From: Desulfoluna limicola
Lineage (GTDB): Bacteria; Desulfobacterota; Desulfobacteria; Desulfobacterales; Desulfolunaceae
Assembly (NCBI RefSeq): GCF_021654575.1
Contig: NZ_AP024488.1
Location: 6,165,501-6,229,500, forward strand
DNA: 64,000 bases
Reading direction: 5' to 3'
Shown here piece by piece: positions 1 to 8,915 of this stretch. The notes beneath the pieces are model-generated. The model had not been told where the DNA came from. It worked only from the letters and a program-made list of their open reading frames with translations, and did not search any database. The position numbers were made by a program, and so were the translations under genes. Each line of letters begins with the position of its first letter. Position 1 is the stretch's first letter.

Positions 1-2129
1 GTAACGATATGTACATGTCCTCATTTATTCTGGAGGCAGGAGCCCGTGGCCGGGGCAATGTTCTGAAATTTGAGCGCGACCATGATGTGGTGACAGGCCA
101 TGCCGATGAGAATCTTTTTGAACTCGATGGCAGTGTGAATGGAGATACCCGGGATTGGTGGTTCCCCGGTAGCGAACCTGCGGGAAATAATCCCGAAGAC
201 CCGATTCCATCCCATGGATTGGCGCGGAAATTGTACTCACAAATTCAACCGGGTGCCAGTCTCGGGGTAAATCCTACTCCCGAGGCGACTTTCAATGCAG
301 TAAAGTCAAAACGCAGTATTTATATCCCTTACCAAAGTGGTGTTGGAGGATGGACCCTTGGTGATGTGGGAACCCTTTCAACGGATGGGGCAATTACGAT
401 ACCCAAGGAAGACGGCACGAATTACAGTGGGGATGAACTTTACAGGTTTCTCTATAAGAGAATCTATGGGTATGGGTATAACTGGCCATTGGGAGATATC
501 ATTCATTCCAATATTGTTGTGGCTCAGTACCCTAGAACAACAGAGCATGATTATGGTGTTGACAGTTATCTTTTTGTGGGCACCAATACCGGCAAGCTGC
601 ATTGTTTCAATGCCGCCTCCGGGAATGCGACTGGGGCCGGGGAAGAGGTGTGGTCTCTGATCTATCCCGATTTCAAAGACAGGCTCCATCAGTTGGAGAG
701 CTTCTTTGATAAGGATGAGCGTTGGTTTGCGGATGGCTGGATTACACTGTATAACAAGCATGTTAAGCATGCGGCGGCAGGGGGTAATGGGGCGTATTCC
801 GTAGTCACACCCTCGTACCTTATCGCAGGGGAGCGTCGAGGAGGCAGCAGTTACCACCTTTTGAAAATAACGGATGTGGATAGTCCCGAATATATAGCAA
901 AAATCGGTGGAATCGACCCCTGGGGGCAATCCTGGAGCAAGCCGGATATGTGCCAGGTGGTAAAAGCTGGCGAGGGGCTTAAGACAGCTTTTCTTGTGAC
1001 GGGGGGCTATGATACCAATCAGGATGCGTTGTTTCCTGGCACTGATCAGAAGGGCCGGTTTGTTGCGCTGTACGGTATTGATGGGAATTTGATAAAAAGG
1101 TTTCCGGAAAGTGGTGCTGGAAGTGAAGCCTGTATTGTTTCTGCTCGGATTATAGATCATGACCATACGGTGAATGCTTACAATGAGAGGGTTTTTTCAA
1201 GAATTTATGCGGGTGACCTTAAGGGCAATGTCTATCATTCGACGGATGATTTAACTGCAACAGGTCAGGCCAAAACACCTGATGGGAGCTGGGCTCTTTC
1301 TCACAAATTATTTTCGGGGCACTCTGTATCCGCGAGGATTAACAGAACCAACGGGACGCTTCACCAGAAGATTTTCTATCCACCCATAGCAGGGATGGCG
1401 TGTGCAGAGAATCGGGTCTTTTTCGGCACAGGAGATCGCGAGAACCCGTTATTTTCATATGCAACGTTCAGAGACAGTGTCTACTCTGTTCCGGAGTCCT
1501 GGAGCAAAACGTTTTCACGTGATGATCTGAATAAGTTCACATTGGATGAGAACAATATCGTTACTGACACGAATTTTGGGAGTGGGGTTACAAAAGAAGT
1601 ATATAATAACATCTCTAAGACGGAACCAGTGAATAAAGAAGCCTGTGAGGGTGGTTGCCATGCTACGTACACAAATTGCATGGAGAATTGTGATTTGCAT
1701 CCTGATGATGACGGATGCAGTACTTCGTGTATCACTCAACAAATCAATTGTAAAAGCTATTGTGGGTCAGGTTGGTTCTTTGACTTTGTCAGAGAAGGGG
1801 AAAAACAGGTTTCTGAATCTATAGTACTCGATAATACTTTGATTTTTGCAACATATACTCCACCAGAGGTGACACTTTCAGCAGATGTCTGCAACGCTGG
1901 TGGGACTTGTACACCAGGGGCTGGGCGAGTGTATGTTATCAGTACCTGTGAGGATGCTTTCTCTGTGAAATCATACAAATTGAAGAATAACCCTATGCCT
2001 CAACCGTCTTTGGTTTTTGATGAAAAAACTGGCGAGGTTCTTGTAAGTACCGGTGATGGCCAGATAATTGATCCTGAACTCCCTGTTGTTGTGCCTGACT
2101 ATTGGAAGCACAGCGGAGCTGATCTGTAG
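1..2129 (+). CDS. pilY1: PilY1-like type IV pilus biogenesis protein, C-terminal part (5' end outside window)
   Basis: The frame is open from the first bases and ends with TAG at 2127-2129. The first ATG at 9 has no signal peptide after it, so the N-terminal half (usually a von Willebrand-like domain) is almost certainly missing. The visible 706 residues read as the PilY1/PilC beta-propeller: repeated short strands such as YLFVGTNTGKLHCFNA and RIYAGDLKGNVYHS, a Ca-site-like loop DTNQDALFPGTDQKG, and a C-terminal propeller closure. PilY1 proteins sit at the tip of type IV pili and act in pilus extension and adhesion. A cysteine-dense insert (about residues 545-590, ten Cys) is unusual. A terminator follows the stop, so this is the last gene of its operon. 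The family call rests on the propeller pattern and is fairly secure. Confidence 0.8.
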   Translation, partial: NDMYMSSFILEAGARGRGNVLKFERDHDVVTGHADENLFELDGSVNGDTRDWWFPGSEPAGNNPEDPIPSHGLARKLYSQIQPGASLGVNPTPEATFNAVKSKRSIYIPYQSGVGGWTLGDVGTLSTDGAITIPKEDGTNYSGDELYRFLYKRIYGYGYNWPLGDIIHSNIVVAQYPRTTEHDYGVDSYLFVGTNTGKLHCFNAASGNATGAGEEVWSLIYPDFKDRLHQLESFFDKDERWFADGWITLYNKHVKHAAAGGNGAYSVVTPSYLIAGERRGGSSYHLLKITDVDSPEYIAKIGGIDPWGQSWSKPDMCQVVKAGEGLKTAFLVTGGYDTNQDALFPGTDQKGRFVALYGIDGNLIKRFPESGAGSEACIVSARIIDHDHTVNAYNERVFSRIYAGDLKGNVYHSTDDLTATGQAKTPDGSWALSHKLFSGHSVSARINRTNGTLHQKIFYPPIAGMACAENRVFFGTGDRENPLFSYATFRDSVYSVPESWSKTFSRDDLNKFTLDENNIVTDTNFGSGVTKEVYNNISKTEPVNKEACEGGCHATYTNCMENCDLHPDDDGCSTSCITQQINCKSYCGSGWFFDFVREGEKQVSESIVLDNTLIFATYTPPEVTLSADVCNAGGTCTPGAGRVYVISTCEDAFSVKSYKLKNNPMPQPSLVFDEKTGEVLVSTGDGQIIDPELPVVVPDYWKHSGADL

Positions 2130-2158
2130 TACTCCCTCAAAAGACCGTTTAAATCATC

Positions 2159-2189
2159 AAAGCCAACCCGGTATCGTCGGGTTGGCTTT
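2159..2189 (+). terminator. Rho-independent terminator of pilY1
   Basis: Perfect 12-bp stem AAAGCCAACCCG / CGGGTTGGCTTT around a 7-nt loop, 30 bp after the pilY1 stop codon. The T-tract is short (the tail reads GTGTGTTT), so termination may be only moderate. Confidence 0.75.
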
Positions 2190-2282
2190 GTGTGTTTGAG
2201 GAACAAGAGCAGTTTATAGGGCATCGGTCGCCACGTCCTTACAGCTTGGGAAGACGATATCAGGGAAAATCATCGGTGCCGC

Positions 2283-2393
2283 CATTCACGGGCGAAGCCC
2301 GTCAGCGAATGTGATCGTCCCGAGGAACGAGGGCCGGGAGCATTCGCAAATTGGGGCCCAGGGGGTCATCCCCTGGCCCCCGGCGGCACGTTT
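2283..2393. repeat. Mosaic palindromic repeat, arm type 4, overlapping the 3' end of the next gene
   Basis: Contains the interior pieces ACGGGCGAAGCCCGT (palindrome), GCGAATG and CCGAGGAACGAGGG seen in other copies, and the arm-4 palindrome around CCAGGGGGTCATCCCCTGG, ending CCCCCGGCGGC. The minus-strand gene at 2366-4072 runs into it: its last codons (VPPGARG) and its TGA stop lie inside the repeat. Confidence 0.8.
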
Positions 2394-4072
2394 TTCTTGG
2401 CCCTTTCCATCAGTTCTGTCAGTCGTGAAAGTTTCGGATCGTCCAAGCTTTTGAGTCTGTTTTCAAGGGTCGAAAGGGCTTGTGGCATGTGCTCTTCAAA
2501 ACCTGGTTTGCCGAGTCTGGAGAGTTTGCCGAAGGCGCCCAGCATCTGGAGGTTACGGGCGATGGCGCAGAAGGTGTAGCTGGTGTGGAAGCTTTTGCCT
2601 GTGGCGACGCCCTGGGCTTCGAGGGCCCGGGTGGCGTATGCGAGGAGTCGGCCCTGCATGGCATTGGTGAGACCTGCGTAGGGGTCGATGAGAAGGGAGG
2701 CGATGTCGTACTGGATGGGGCCTTTGCGGGCGCCCTGGAAGTCGATGAAGGTTGGTGTATACGCGCCGGAGGCCTCCTGCTGGACCATGATGTTGCGGGA
2801 CTGAAAGTCGCGGTGCATGAGGCCTGGAAGGGCGCCATCAAGGGCAGTGTCGGCGATGTGGTCAAAGGCGGCTTGATAGTGTTTCGGGTCTTCAGTCATG
2901 CCGAGGTATCCGGCTATGAAGGCATCCATGAAGTAGCGGCACTCCATGGTGAGGATCATCTCTTTGTCGTAGGAAGGGGTTTGCCAGCACCAGGCGTCGT
3001 TGAAGCCTTGCAGCCCTTCCTGGGAGAAACAGATCAGGGAGTCCAGGACGCACTGGTAGAGGGCTTCCACCTCGTCTTCTGGCAGGTTTTTTGCTAAGTC
3101 AGCAAGGTGCGTGTTTCCGGCGTCTTTCACAAAGACAAGGCCCGAGACAGCATCTCCAGTCAGAATGGGGGAGGTGGGGATGCCCTTGTGTTGGAGGTGG
3201 GTGCCGATGCGGAGCATGGATTCGGCCTCGCCCGTGGAGAAATCACTTCGGATGCCGTGTTCGCAGCAGATGATGCTGCCCGCTTGGGTTGTGATCCGGG
3301 ACCACCTTCGGTCGGAACCGTCCCCTTTAAGTCGCTCTGTTTCGATTGCTTCAGGAACATTGCCGAAGGCGTGCCTGAGGGCTTCCGGGATCATGACGGT
3401 TGTGGAGGCGTCCAGGTATCGCTCTTGGGTACCGCAGTCGAACCAGGGGCACTCCTCTATGATGACGCCTATAATTGGTTTACCTCTTTCAATAAGATCC
3501 CGGTAGAGGTCCACCATGCCATAGGGCACTCCTTTGGGGATGGCCGCCACAGCGTCAGGTGAGAGGACCTGCATCCCGGTGAAGGCAAGTCGCTTCATCC
3601 CTTCCGGGGTGGGCTCTCTAAATGCATGAATTTTTCCTTTTTCATCCACCGAGACGTTGTTAAACTCCGGGTGGTCCATCAGGGCCAGGGTGGCTGAAGC
3701 CCCTTGCTTTGCATGCGCATCGTAAAGGGCTTTCGGGTCGATGTCGGTGAGGGTGTCCCCATTGACCACGAGAAGGGGGGCCCCGTCCAGGAGATCCGCC
3801 ACATTGGCAACCGCCCCGGCACTGTCCAGAAGCCCCGCCTCCTGCCTGAGATGAATCGGCACAGGCCAGGATTTGCCCTCTATGAATCGATGGATTTCAT
3901 GGGCAAGGTGGCAGGTGTTGATAATCACGGCCTCAAACCCAGCGTCTGCCAGGGCGAAAATATGTCGCTCCAGAAGCGTTATTCCGCCTATGGTGAACAA
4001 CGGCTTGGGGCGAACGTCGGTATAGGGCCTCAAACGGGTCCCAAGCCCCGCTGCCAGTATCATTGCCTGCAT
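2366..4072 (-). CDS. Nucleotidyltransferase-sugar kinase fusion (MurU-AmgK type)
   Basis: 568 residues from ATG 4072. Residues about 3-230 are a sugar-1-phosphate nucleotidyltransferase: LAAGLGTRLRPYT then RPKPL, and VVNGDTLTDID. Residues about 250-540 are an aminoglycoside-phosphotransferase-fold kinase with catalytic loop MHRDFQSRN near residue 418 and the metal motif IDFQGAR near 441. In Pseudomonas, AmgK phosphorylates MurNAc/GlcNAc at the anomeric carbon and MurU makes the UDP-sugar, a peptidoglycan recycling bypass. Here both activities appear fused in one chain, nucleotidyltransferase first. An in-frame extension to 4360 exists but runs through repeat DNA and is rejected. The Shine-Dalgarno GGAGGC, 6 nt before the ATG, is the terminal sequence of the adjacent repeat. 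The substrate is inferred from domain pairing only. Confidence 0.75.
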   Translation of the reverse strand: MQAMILAAGLGTRLRPYTDVRPKPLFTIGGITLLERHIFALADAGFEAVIINTCHLAHEIHRFIEGKSWPVPIHLRQEAGLLDSAGAVANVADLLDGAPLLVVNGDTLTDIDPKALYDAHAKQGASATLALMDHPEFNNVSVDEKGKIHAFREPTPEGMKRLAFTGMQVLSPDAVAAIPKGVPYGMVDLYRDLIERGKPIIGVIIEECPWFDCGTQERYLDASTTVMIPEALRHAFGNVPEAIETERLKGDGSDRRWSRITTQAGSIICCEHGIRSDFSTGEAESMLRIGTHLQHKGIPTSPILTGDAVSGLVFVKDAGNTHLADLAKNLPEDEVEALYQCVLDSLICFSQEGLQGFNDAWCWQTPSYDKEMILTMECRYFMDAFIAGYLGMTEDPKHYQAAFDHIADTALDGALPGLMHRDFQSRNIMVQQEASGAYTPTFIDFQGARKGPIQYDIASLLIDPYAGLTNAMQGRLLAYATRALEAQGVATGKSFHTSYTFCAIARNLQMLGAFGKLSRLGKPGFEEHMPQALSTLENRLKSLDDPKLSRLTELMERAKKNVPPGARG

Positions 4073-4077
4073 GTGTT

Positions 4078-4345
4078 GCCTCCGGCGGGTCGCTTTTTTG
4101 AAAAAAAGCTCCGCAAAAAACGTTCCGGTTGCGGGTGCGTTTCGTCCCTCGTTCCTCGGGTCAAATCGCACCCGCCTCTGCTGGTGAAATTTGCCAAGCT
4201 CTGTTGTTCGTTCCTCGGGGCAAATCACATCCGCCTTTAATTCTCGCACTACCAAAGGATCATTTTTTAAAACCTGTTTATCAAACTTTTCAAAAGTTTG
4301 GCCCCCGGCAGGGCCGCCGGAGGCAGCATTGAGCTGAGTAGTTAC
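4078..4345. repeat. Mosaic palindromic repeat, near full length (arm 2 ... arm 1)
   Basis: Starts GCCTCCGGCGG + GTCGCTTTTTTGAAAAAA (arm 2), has the interior CCTCGTTCCTCGGG twice, and ends with arm 1 (CAAACTTTTCAAAAGTTTG, then GGCAGGGCCGCCGGAGGC), followed by the outer motif GAGTAGTTAC. The GCCTCC-to-GGAGGC core is 247 bp, against 248 bp for the copy at 7670-7917. Confidence 0.85.
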
Positions 4346-4368
4346 CTTGTTTTTTACCACTCATCACT

Positions 4369-4412
4369 AAAAAAAGCCGCAAGCCACTCAAACGAGTCGC
4401 CCGCGGCTTTTT
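4369..4412 (-). terminator. Terminator of plsB
   Basis: Stem AAAAAAGCCGC / GCGGCTTTTT with a T-run on the minus strand, about 105 bp past the plsB stop. The A-run on the other side makes it potentially bidirectional. Confidence 0.7.
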
Positions 4413-4444
4413 AAATTGACTCTCCAGGCTGGCCATGGTCAAGC

Positions 4445-4514
4445 CCTTTAGCCTTTAGCCTTTAGCCTTTAGCCTTTAGCCTTTAGCCTTTAGCCTTTAG
4501 CCTTTAGCCTTTAG
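4445..4514. repeat. Ten perfect tandem copies of CCTTTAG
   Basis: Seventy bases made of ten identical 7-bp units with no interruption, starting 2 bp beyond the plsB stop codon (TAG at 4519-4517 on the minus strand). On the transcribed strand the unit reads CTAAAGG. The heptamer unit keeps no reading frame and the tract lies outside the coding sequence, in the plsB 3' UTR. It is a candidate length-variable locus. Confidence 0.95.
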
Positions 4515-4516
4515 CC

Positions 4517-7132
4517 CTATTTCTCCATCTCTTCCAGGTAATGTTGAATGGAGTTCTTGTAGAAGGAGTGGGTGGCTTCCCCGCTCTCTTCGTTGAGGAC
4601 GCCCTTCTCTTTAAAAAGGTGGACGGCGTTTTTGAAGGTGATGTCGCTTAAGGCTTCGGGAAGTTCGATCTCATTTTGTTTGAACATCTTCTTGCCGAGG
4701 CTCTGGCATCTCTTCACCATGCCCTTGGTGTCCAGTTTGTGGGCCTTTTTGGATTCAAAGGCGTTGAGGGCCACAAGGTAGGACTCCAGGTAGGTTTTAA
4801 GGAACCGGGAGAAGAGTGTGAGCTTTCGCAGGCCTTCTGGCGTGATCTCGTAGGTGTCCGGGCTGGATTCGTGGGGCACGATGGTGTTGGTATCGATAAA
4901 GGCCTTCAGGTCTTTTCGCACCATGTACTCGGTGGACACGCTGCGACTGAATGCGAATTCAGGATCGAAGAGATCTGAGAGAAACCCGTACGTCTCCAGA
5001 AGTTCCCCTGCCTGGAACTGGAAGCGGTTCATCTCCTTGATGGCAAGGGCCGTCATGGCAGCGGAGATGAAGTGGATGATGCAGTTGTTTTTGTAGTAGT
5101 CGAGGACGGGGCGCTGGCCTTCGGCGAGGTTGAAGACCGTCGAGGGGTCCAGGTTGCCCTTGCACTCGGAGGTACACTCCAGGAATTTTCGTTTTACGTA
5201 GCTTTCGAGCACGCTTTCAAAGGAGCGCTCCCGGTTCTCCCCAAGGGAGTCGGCCACCCAGACGTCCTGGGCGTCGAGGTGGGCGGTGTAGAGCCGGATG
5301 TCATCCCTGATCTGGTCGAAGGTAAATCTCTTTTTCATGCTGTTGAGCACGGCACTGGCCACCACGCCGTAGGGTGTGGCGATGGAGACATCGTTGATGC
5401 TGTTGATGATGCGGTATCCCAGATCGTCGCAGAACTCGCTGTGCTGATCCTGGCTCATGGATTTGAAGTCAAGGCCCTTCTCTTTGATAACGCTGGAAAG
5501 GGAGATGGGCTCATGGAAGTTGACGTAGACTTTTCCGTAGCGGCGCTTGAGAAAGCGCCTTGCCTTGAAGAGCTGGCTGAGGTTTTCAGACTCTTTGGCG
5601 CCCCCTTCCACTTCGTGGAGGTAAGCATCTTCTTCCAGAACGCGGTCGTAACCGAAATAAACGGGCACGAACTGCAGGTCTTCGCAGGCTCCGTGCCTGC
5701 ATGCATCCACGAGCATGGAGAGCAGGCCCACCTTGGGGGGCAGAAGCTTGCCGGTGCGGCTTCGGGTGCCCTCGATGAAGAGCTCCACGTTAAATCCTTC
5801 GGTGAGGAGTTTGTAGAGGTATTCAAAAAAGACACGGGAGTAAAGCTTGGCTCCCTTGAAGGTCCGGCGCATAAAGAAAGCGCCGCCACCACGGAGGACA
5901 ATGCCCAGGGGCCAGAAGGAGAGGTTTCGTCCTGCGGCGATGTGGGGGCAGGGCATGTTGTTTTTCTTGAAGACGTAGGAGAGGATCAGGTAATCCAGGT
6001 GGCTCTTGTGGCAGGGAACCAGGATCATGGGGGACTGCTTGGAGCGCATTTTGACCTGGGCCAGACCCTTTTTGTCGGTGACGATGCCCTCAAAGAGGCT
6101 TTTGAAAACTCGGTCTAAGACCATTTCGAAGGTTCGGATCCAGCGGGAGCTGTAGTTTGCGGCAATTTCATCCACATAGGCGTCCGCTTTTTTGTGGACC
6201 TCCTGCAAGGGGGTGTCGGTCTCATTGGCATGTTGGGTCATAAACCCTTGCAAGGACTTGCCGGTGAGGATGCTTTCGCGAATTTCCTGCCGGCTCTTAA
6301 GGAGGGGGCCGGTGATGCTTTGACGATGGCGGTTGAGCTGTTCGATGAGCTCCCGGCGGAGCAGGATGGCCTGCTCACCCAGTGACTTGTCCTCCATGCC
6401 CGGGGTGGCGAGCCACTCCTTTAAATTCACGGAGTCGGAGAATTCTACAAAACTCTCTTTGTTGCGTTTGAAGATCCCTGCAATCCGTCGGATCCTGCCG
6501 GGGCGGTCACAGGTACCGAAGAAGATGTCAAAAAAGGAGAGCCCGCTTTTTTTGGGCTTCATGGAAAAGACCATTACCTCGGGGATGATGTAGACAGGGC
6601 GATCGGTTTCGGCCTGAAGCTCCAAGAGGCAGGCGATGGGGTCGGTTTTGGATTTGACGAAGCTTCGGTAGAAGGCATCTCGGCTTATGAGGGGCAGGAT
6701 GGCGCTTTTTCCATCGAGAAGCTGGTTTTTGATGTGGCCGCTCTCCACGGGGTCCGGTACGGCAAAATGCCGAAAAAAGTAACCGATGTGGGAGCCGATG
6801 ATTCGAAGGAGGTGGCCGATGGGTTGCCAGGAGTAGATGGCGCAGTCAAACCCGATGGTGGGGAAAGGCAAGTCCATCTGCTTGAGCCGTGTGTGGAAGT
6901 AGAGAAAGGAAAAGTGGCTTCGGTACTTGGATGCGTAGACATAGATGCCGTTGTCATCCAGTTGTGTGATCTTTTCTTTCTCTACGTCGGAGAGCACGAC
7001 GTTTCTGAAAATAAATCGGCGCATCAGATCGGAGATGGCGCCCCCTCTTTCGGGGATGAAGTTTGAGTAGTGAACCCGCGTGGCGTCGGTTACCGGTGTC
7101 TTGCTTTTGCGTTTGCGTCCAAATTTCAGCAT
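4517..7132 (-). CDS. plsB: Glycerol-3-phosphate 1-O-acyltransferase
   Basis: 871 residues; E. coli PlsB has 807. It transfers an acyl chain to sn-1 of glycerol-3-phosphate at the inner membrane, the first step of phospholipid synthesis. The acyltransferase block is clear: HKSHLD (HX4D) near residue 373, a GGGAFFMRR segment, FIEGTRSRTGK near 449 and VPVYFGYD. The long N-terminal (about 300 residues) and C-terminal regions match the PlsB family rather than the short PlsY or PlsC enzymes. The start MLKFGRKRKSK is basic, as expected for a membrane-associated protein. The gene appears monocistronic, with its own terminator at 4369-4412 and a heptamer repeat tract immediately downstream. Confidence 0.93.
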   Translation of the reverse strand: MLKFGRKRKSKTPVTDATRVHYSNFIPERGGAISDLMRRFIFRNVVLSDVEKEKITQLDDNGIYVYASKYRSHFSFLYFHTRLKQMDLPFPTIGFDCAIYSWQPIGHLLRIIGSHIGYFFRHFAVPDPVESGHIKNQLLDGKSAILPLISRDAFYRSFVKSKTDPIACLLELQAETDRPVYIIPEVMVFSMKPKKSGLSFFDIFFGTCDRPGRIRRIAGIFKRNKESFVEFSDSVNLKEWLATPGMEDKSLGEQAILLRRELIEQLNRHRQSITGPLLKSRQEIRESILTGKSLQGFMTQHANETDTPLQEVHKKADAYVDEIAANYSSRWIRTFEMVLDRVFKSLFEGIVTDKKGLAQVKMRSKQSPMILVPCHKSHLDYLILSYVFKKNNMPCPHIAAGRNLSFWPLGIVLRGGGAFFMRRTFKGAKLYSRVFFEYLYKLLTEGFNVELFIEGTRSRTGKLLPPKVGLLSMLVDACRHGACEDLQFVPVYFGYDRVLEEDAYLHEVEGGAKESENLSQLFKARRFLKRRYGKVYVNFHEPISLSSVIKEKGLDFKSMSQDQHSEFCDDLGYRIINSINDVSIATPYGVVASAVLNSMKKRFTFDQIRDDIRLYTAHLDAQDVWVADSLGENRERSFESVLESYVKRKFLECTSECKGNLDPSTVFNLAEGQRPVLDYYKNNCIIHFISAAMTALAIKEMNRFQFQAGELLETYGFLSDLFDPEFAFSRSVSTEYMVRKDLKAFIDTNTIVPHESSPDTYEITPEGLRKLTLFSRFLKTYLESYLVALNAFESKKAHKLDTKGMVKRCQSLGKKMFKQNEIELPEALSDITFKNAVHLFKEKGVLNEESGEATHSFYKNSIQHYLEEMEK

Positions 7133-7654
7133 AACTTAATGATTCCGATTTTTTGGGTGTACAGGCAGTGAGGCTGCCTTGACAGGCAGGGGTCCCGAAG
7201 GAAGGCACGGTGACACACTTGGCAAGGCGCTTCAGACATCTGCGCTGGAATGCATGCGACTGCCAGACGGCTGGCGAAAGGCCGCATGCCACTCGAAATT
7301 GGGTTGTGACCGCGAGGAGAGGTTGGGCAGCGGCAGTGCGGCCATGTGTCCTCTGGTTTATCACGGTTCGTGTACTTTTGGCTGAGCCACCCTGGGTACC
7401 CTGTTTGTGGGCAGGGCGGGCTTCAGTGTAAAGCTTGTAAATAATATAGATTCTGCCAATGTGCAACTCAATAATCCTGGCTTGTCAGGGGACTTTAAAT
7501 GTGTGGTGAATATTTTATTCCCTGTTATTTCATTGGTTTGTCTGCATGCGGGGCGCGTGTGTGGATGGGTAGGGAACAGTGGTTGACCTGTGGATGGCGG
7601 GGTGAATGACGAGGGGGCGTTGTGGGCAGGGTCGCAGCTGAACGTTAATTTTGT
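7133..7654. other. Intergenic region upstream of plsB, no gene seen
   Basis: About 520 bp with no convincing coding frame, RNA gene or clear promoter. It should carry the plsB promoter on the minus strand, but I could not place it. The mosaic repeat at 7655-7938 follows, then about 350 bp of A/T-richer DNA leading to the small gene at 8308, also without a recognisable feature apart from a short hairpin (CGATG / CATCG) near 8213-8224. Confidence 0.5.
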
Positions 7655-7938
7655 GTCGCTATTCGGCCTGCCTCCGGCGGGACGCTTTTTGAAACAAAAC
7701 GTCACAAAAACCCGGCGGTTAAATGCGTGAATGTCGAGGCGCCCTATCACCCGATACGTTTGACACCTCTGTCATCTTCTGTTTCGTGTATTAAGTTGCC
7801 GGGTTAATAAATGCATGGCTGTTTGTTTACGAATGCCATTGGTCTCGTTGGATCTGTCGTCAAGGCATGGTTGTCAAACTTTTCAAGCGTTTGGCCCCCG
7901 GCAGGGCCGCCGGAGGCAATGTTGAGCCGAATGGTTAC
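7655..7938. repeat. Mosaic palindromic repeat, full length (arm 2 ... arm 1)
   Basis: Outer motif GTCGCTATTCGG, then GCCTCCGGCGG at 7670, an altered arm 2 and an unrelated-looking interior. It ends with arm 1 reversed (TGTCAAACTTTTCAAGCGTTTG, GCAGGGCCGCCGGAGGC to 7917) and the outer motif GAATGGTTAC to 7938. Its core length matches the copy at 4078. Confidence 0.85.
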
Positions 7939-8307
7939 AACTTTGTGGGACTTAGGGAGGGCGAAAAGAGACGTCTGTTCAGGCCGGGAACATGGGGAAA
8001 GGAGACAATGAATAGAGATTCATAGACTCTCATCTCGCGTAATTTTATCGGGATTTGGGGTTGCGTTGGATTCGTTGATATGGTAGCCTCACCAAGTTAA
8101 ATTATATAGAGAAACAGGCGATGTCTGAGGCTCTGCTTTGTTGAAATTACATGAGTGTTTTGTTTAATATCAGTTTGTTTTTCTCAAAGGTTAGCCTTCC
8201 GCCCCTTCCGTCGATGTCATCGGCGGAGTTCTTTCGCAAGTATCCCTGGTTGGGGAGATTATAGAGTTAAAAAGAATATTTTTTATGCTTAAAGGAGGAA
8301 CTGGTTT

Positions 8308-8520
8308 ATGAAAACGTTGATCGGTGGTGCCATTGCAGCGGTTCTTGGCCTGATTGGTATTGCAGTATGGTTTGACGCACTGCTTCAGCTTCTTGCTGGA
8401 ACAGTCCCCGCACTTCTTCTTCTGGGTGGCGCACTTGCCCTTTACCTCGGTTTTGATGAGCTGAAGGAATCCTGGAAGAACGACGAAGGCGTAGAAGAAG
8501 AAAAACCCGCCGAAGAATAG
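8308..8520 (+). CDS. Small membrane protein with two transmembrane helices (possible MamI-like)
   Basis: 70 residues with a strong ribosome-binding site (AAAGGAGG, 8 nt before ATG). Two hydrophobic helices (about residues 3-22 and 30-48) are separated by a short turn WFDALLQLLAGTVP, followed by an acidic tail rich in Glu and Lys. The pattern 'GLxGIxxW ... LLxGxVPxLLLLGGxLALxxG' is reminiscent of the magnetosome protein MamI and of short uncharacterised proteins of that shape, but the chain is too short for certainty and no other magnetosome gene is present. It stands alone, with its own terminator. Function unknown; translation itself is well supported. Confidence 0.75.
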   Translation: MKTLIGGAIAAVLGLIGIAVWFDALLQLLAGTVPALLLLGGALALYLGFDELKESWKNDEGVEEEKPAEE

Positions 8521-8551
8521 GCAGTTTTTTCAGGTACGATTTGAGTTCATG

Positions 8552-8593
8552 AAGGGCCTTGTGGAGTGAATTATCTCCACCGGGCCTTTTTTT
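8552..8593 (+). terminator. Terminator after the small membrane protein
   Basis: Hairpin with inner stem GTGGAG / CTCCAC and outer AAGG / CCTT pairing, followed by seven T, 30 bp beyond the stop codon. Confidence 0.7.
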
Positions 8594-8628
8594 GTTTGTG
8601 CATAGCTGGCATTGGCTTTTAGGGTGGC

Positions 8629-8725
8629 GTAACTATTCAGCCCATGGTTGCCTCCGGCGGCCCTGCCGGGTGGCAAGCGGAAACGTTTTTGCGGAGCTTT
8701 TTTCAAAAAGCGACCCGCCGGAGGC
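8629..8725. repeat. Mosaic palindromic repeat, short form (arm 1 stub + arm 2)
   Basis: Outer motif GTAACTATTCAGC at 8629, then GCCTCCGGCGGCCCTGCCGG (arm 1, lacking its A/T palindrome), joined directly to reversed arm 2 (GCGGAGCTTTTTTCAAAAAGC) and ending CCGCCGGAGGC at 8725. The 76-bp core shows that the interior is dispensable. Confidence 0.85.
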
Positions 8726-8915
8726 ACGTTTTTCCTGGTCTATCTTCTTCATGAACATCTGGGGTTCAGAAAATTCACCCTGAACGTCTGATTCAGGGTA
8801 TAATCATCCGTAACAGAAAATAAACCACAACCCCTTGCTGGTTTTCGGGCGCATGCCTGTGGCCTGACGCTTTCTTACTCCTTCCTTTGGCCAGGCGCTC
8901 CGGAAAGGAGCCTCC

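Noticed and set aside
4073..4360. 96-residue N-terminal extension of the MurU-AmgK-type protein
   Set aside because: The extension is translated repeat DNA; the internal ATG 4072 gives the canonical nucleotidyltransferase start and has a good ribosome-binding site.
5072..6118. 348-residue plus-strand ORF opposite plsB
   Set aside because: Shadow frame; plsB has all acyltransferase motifs.
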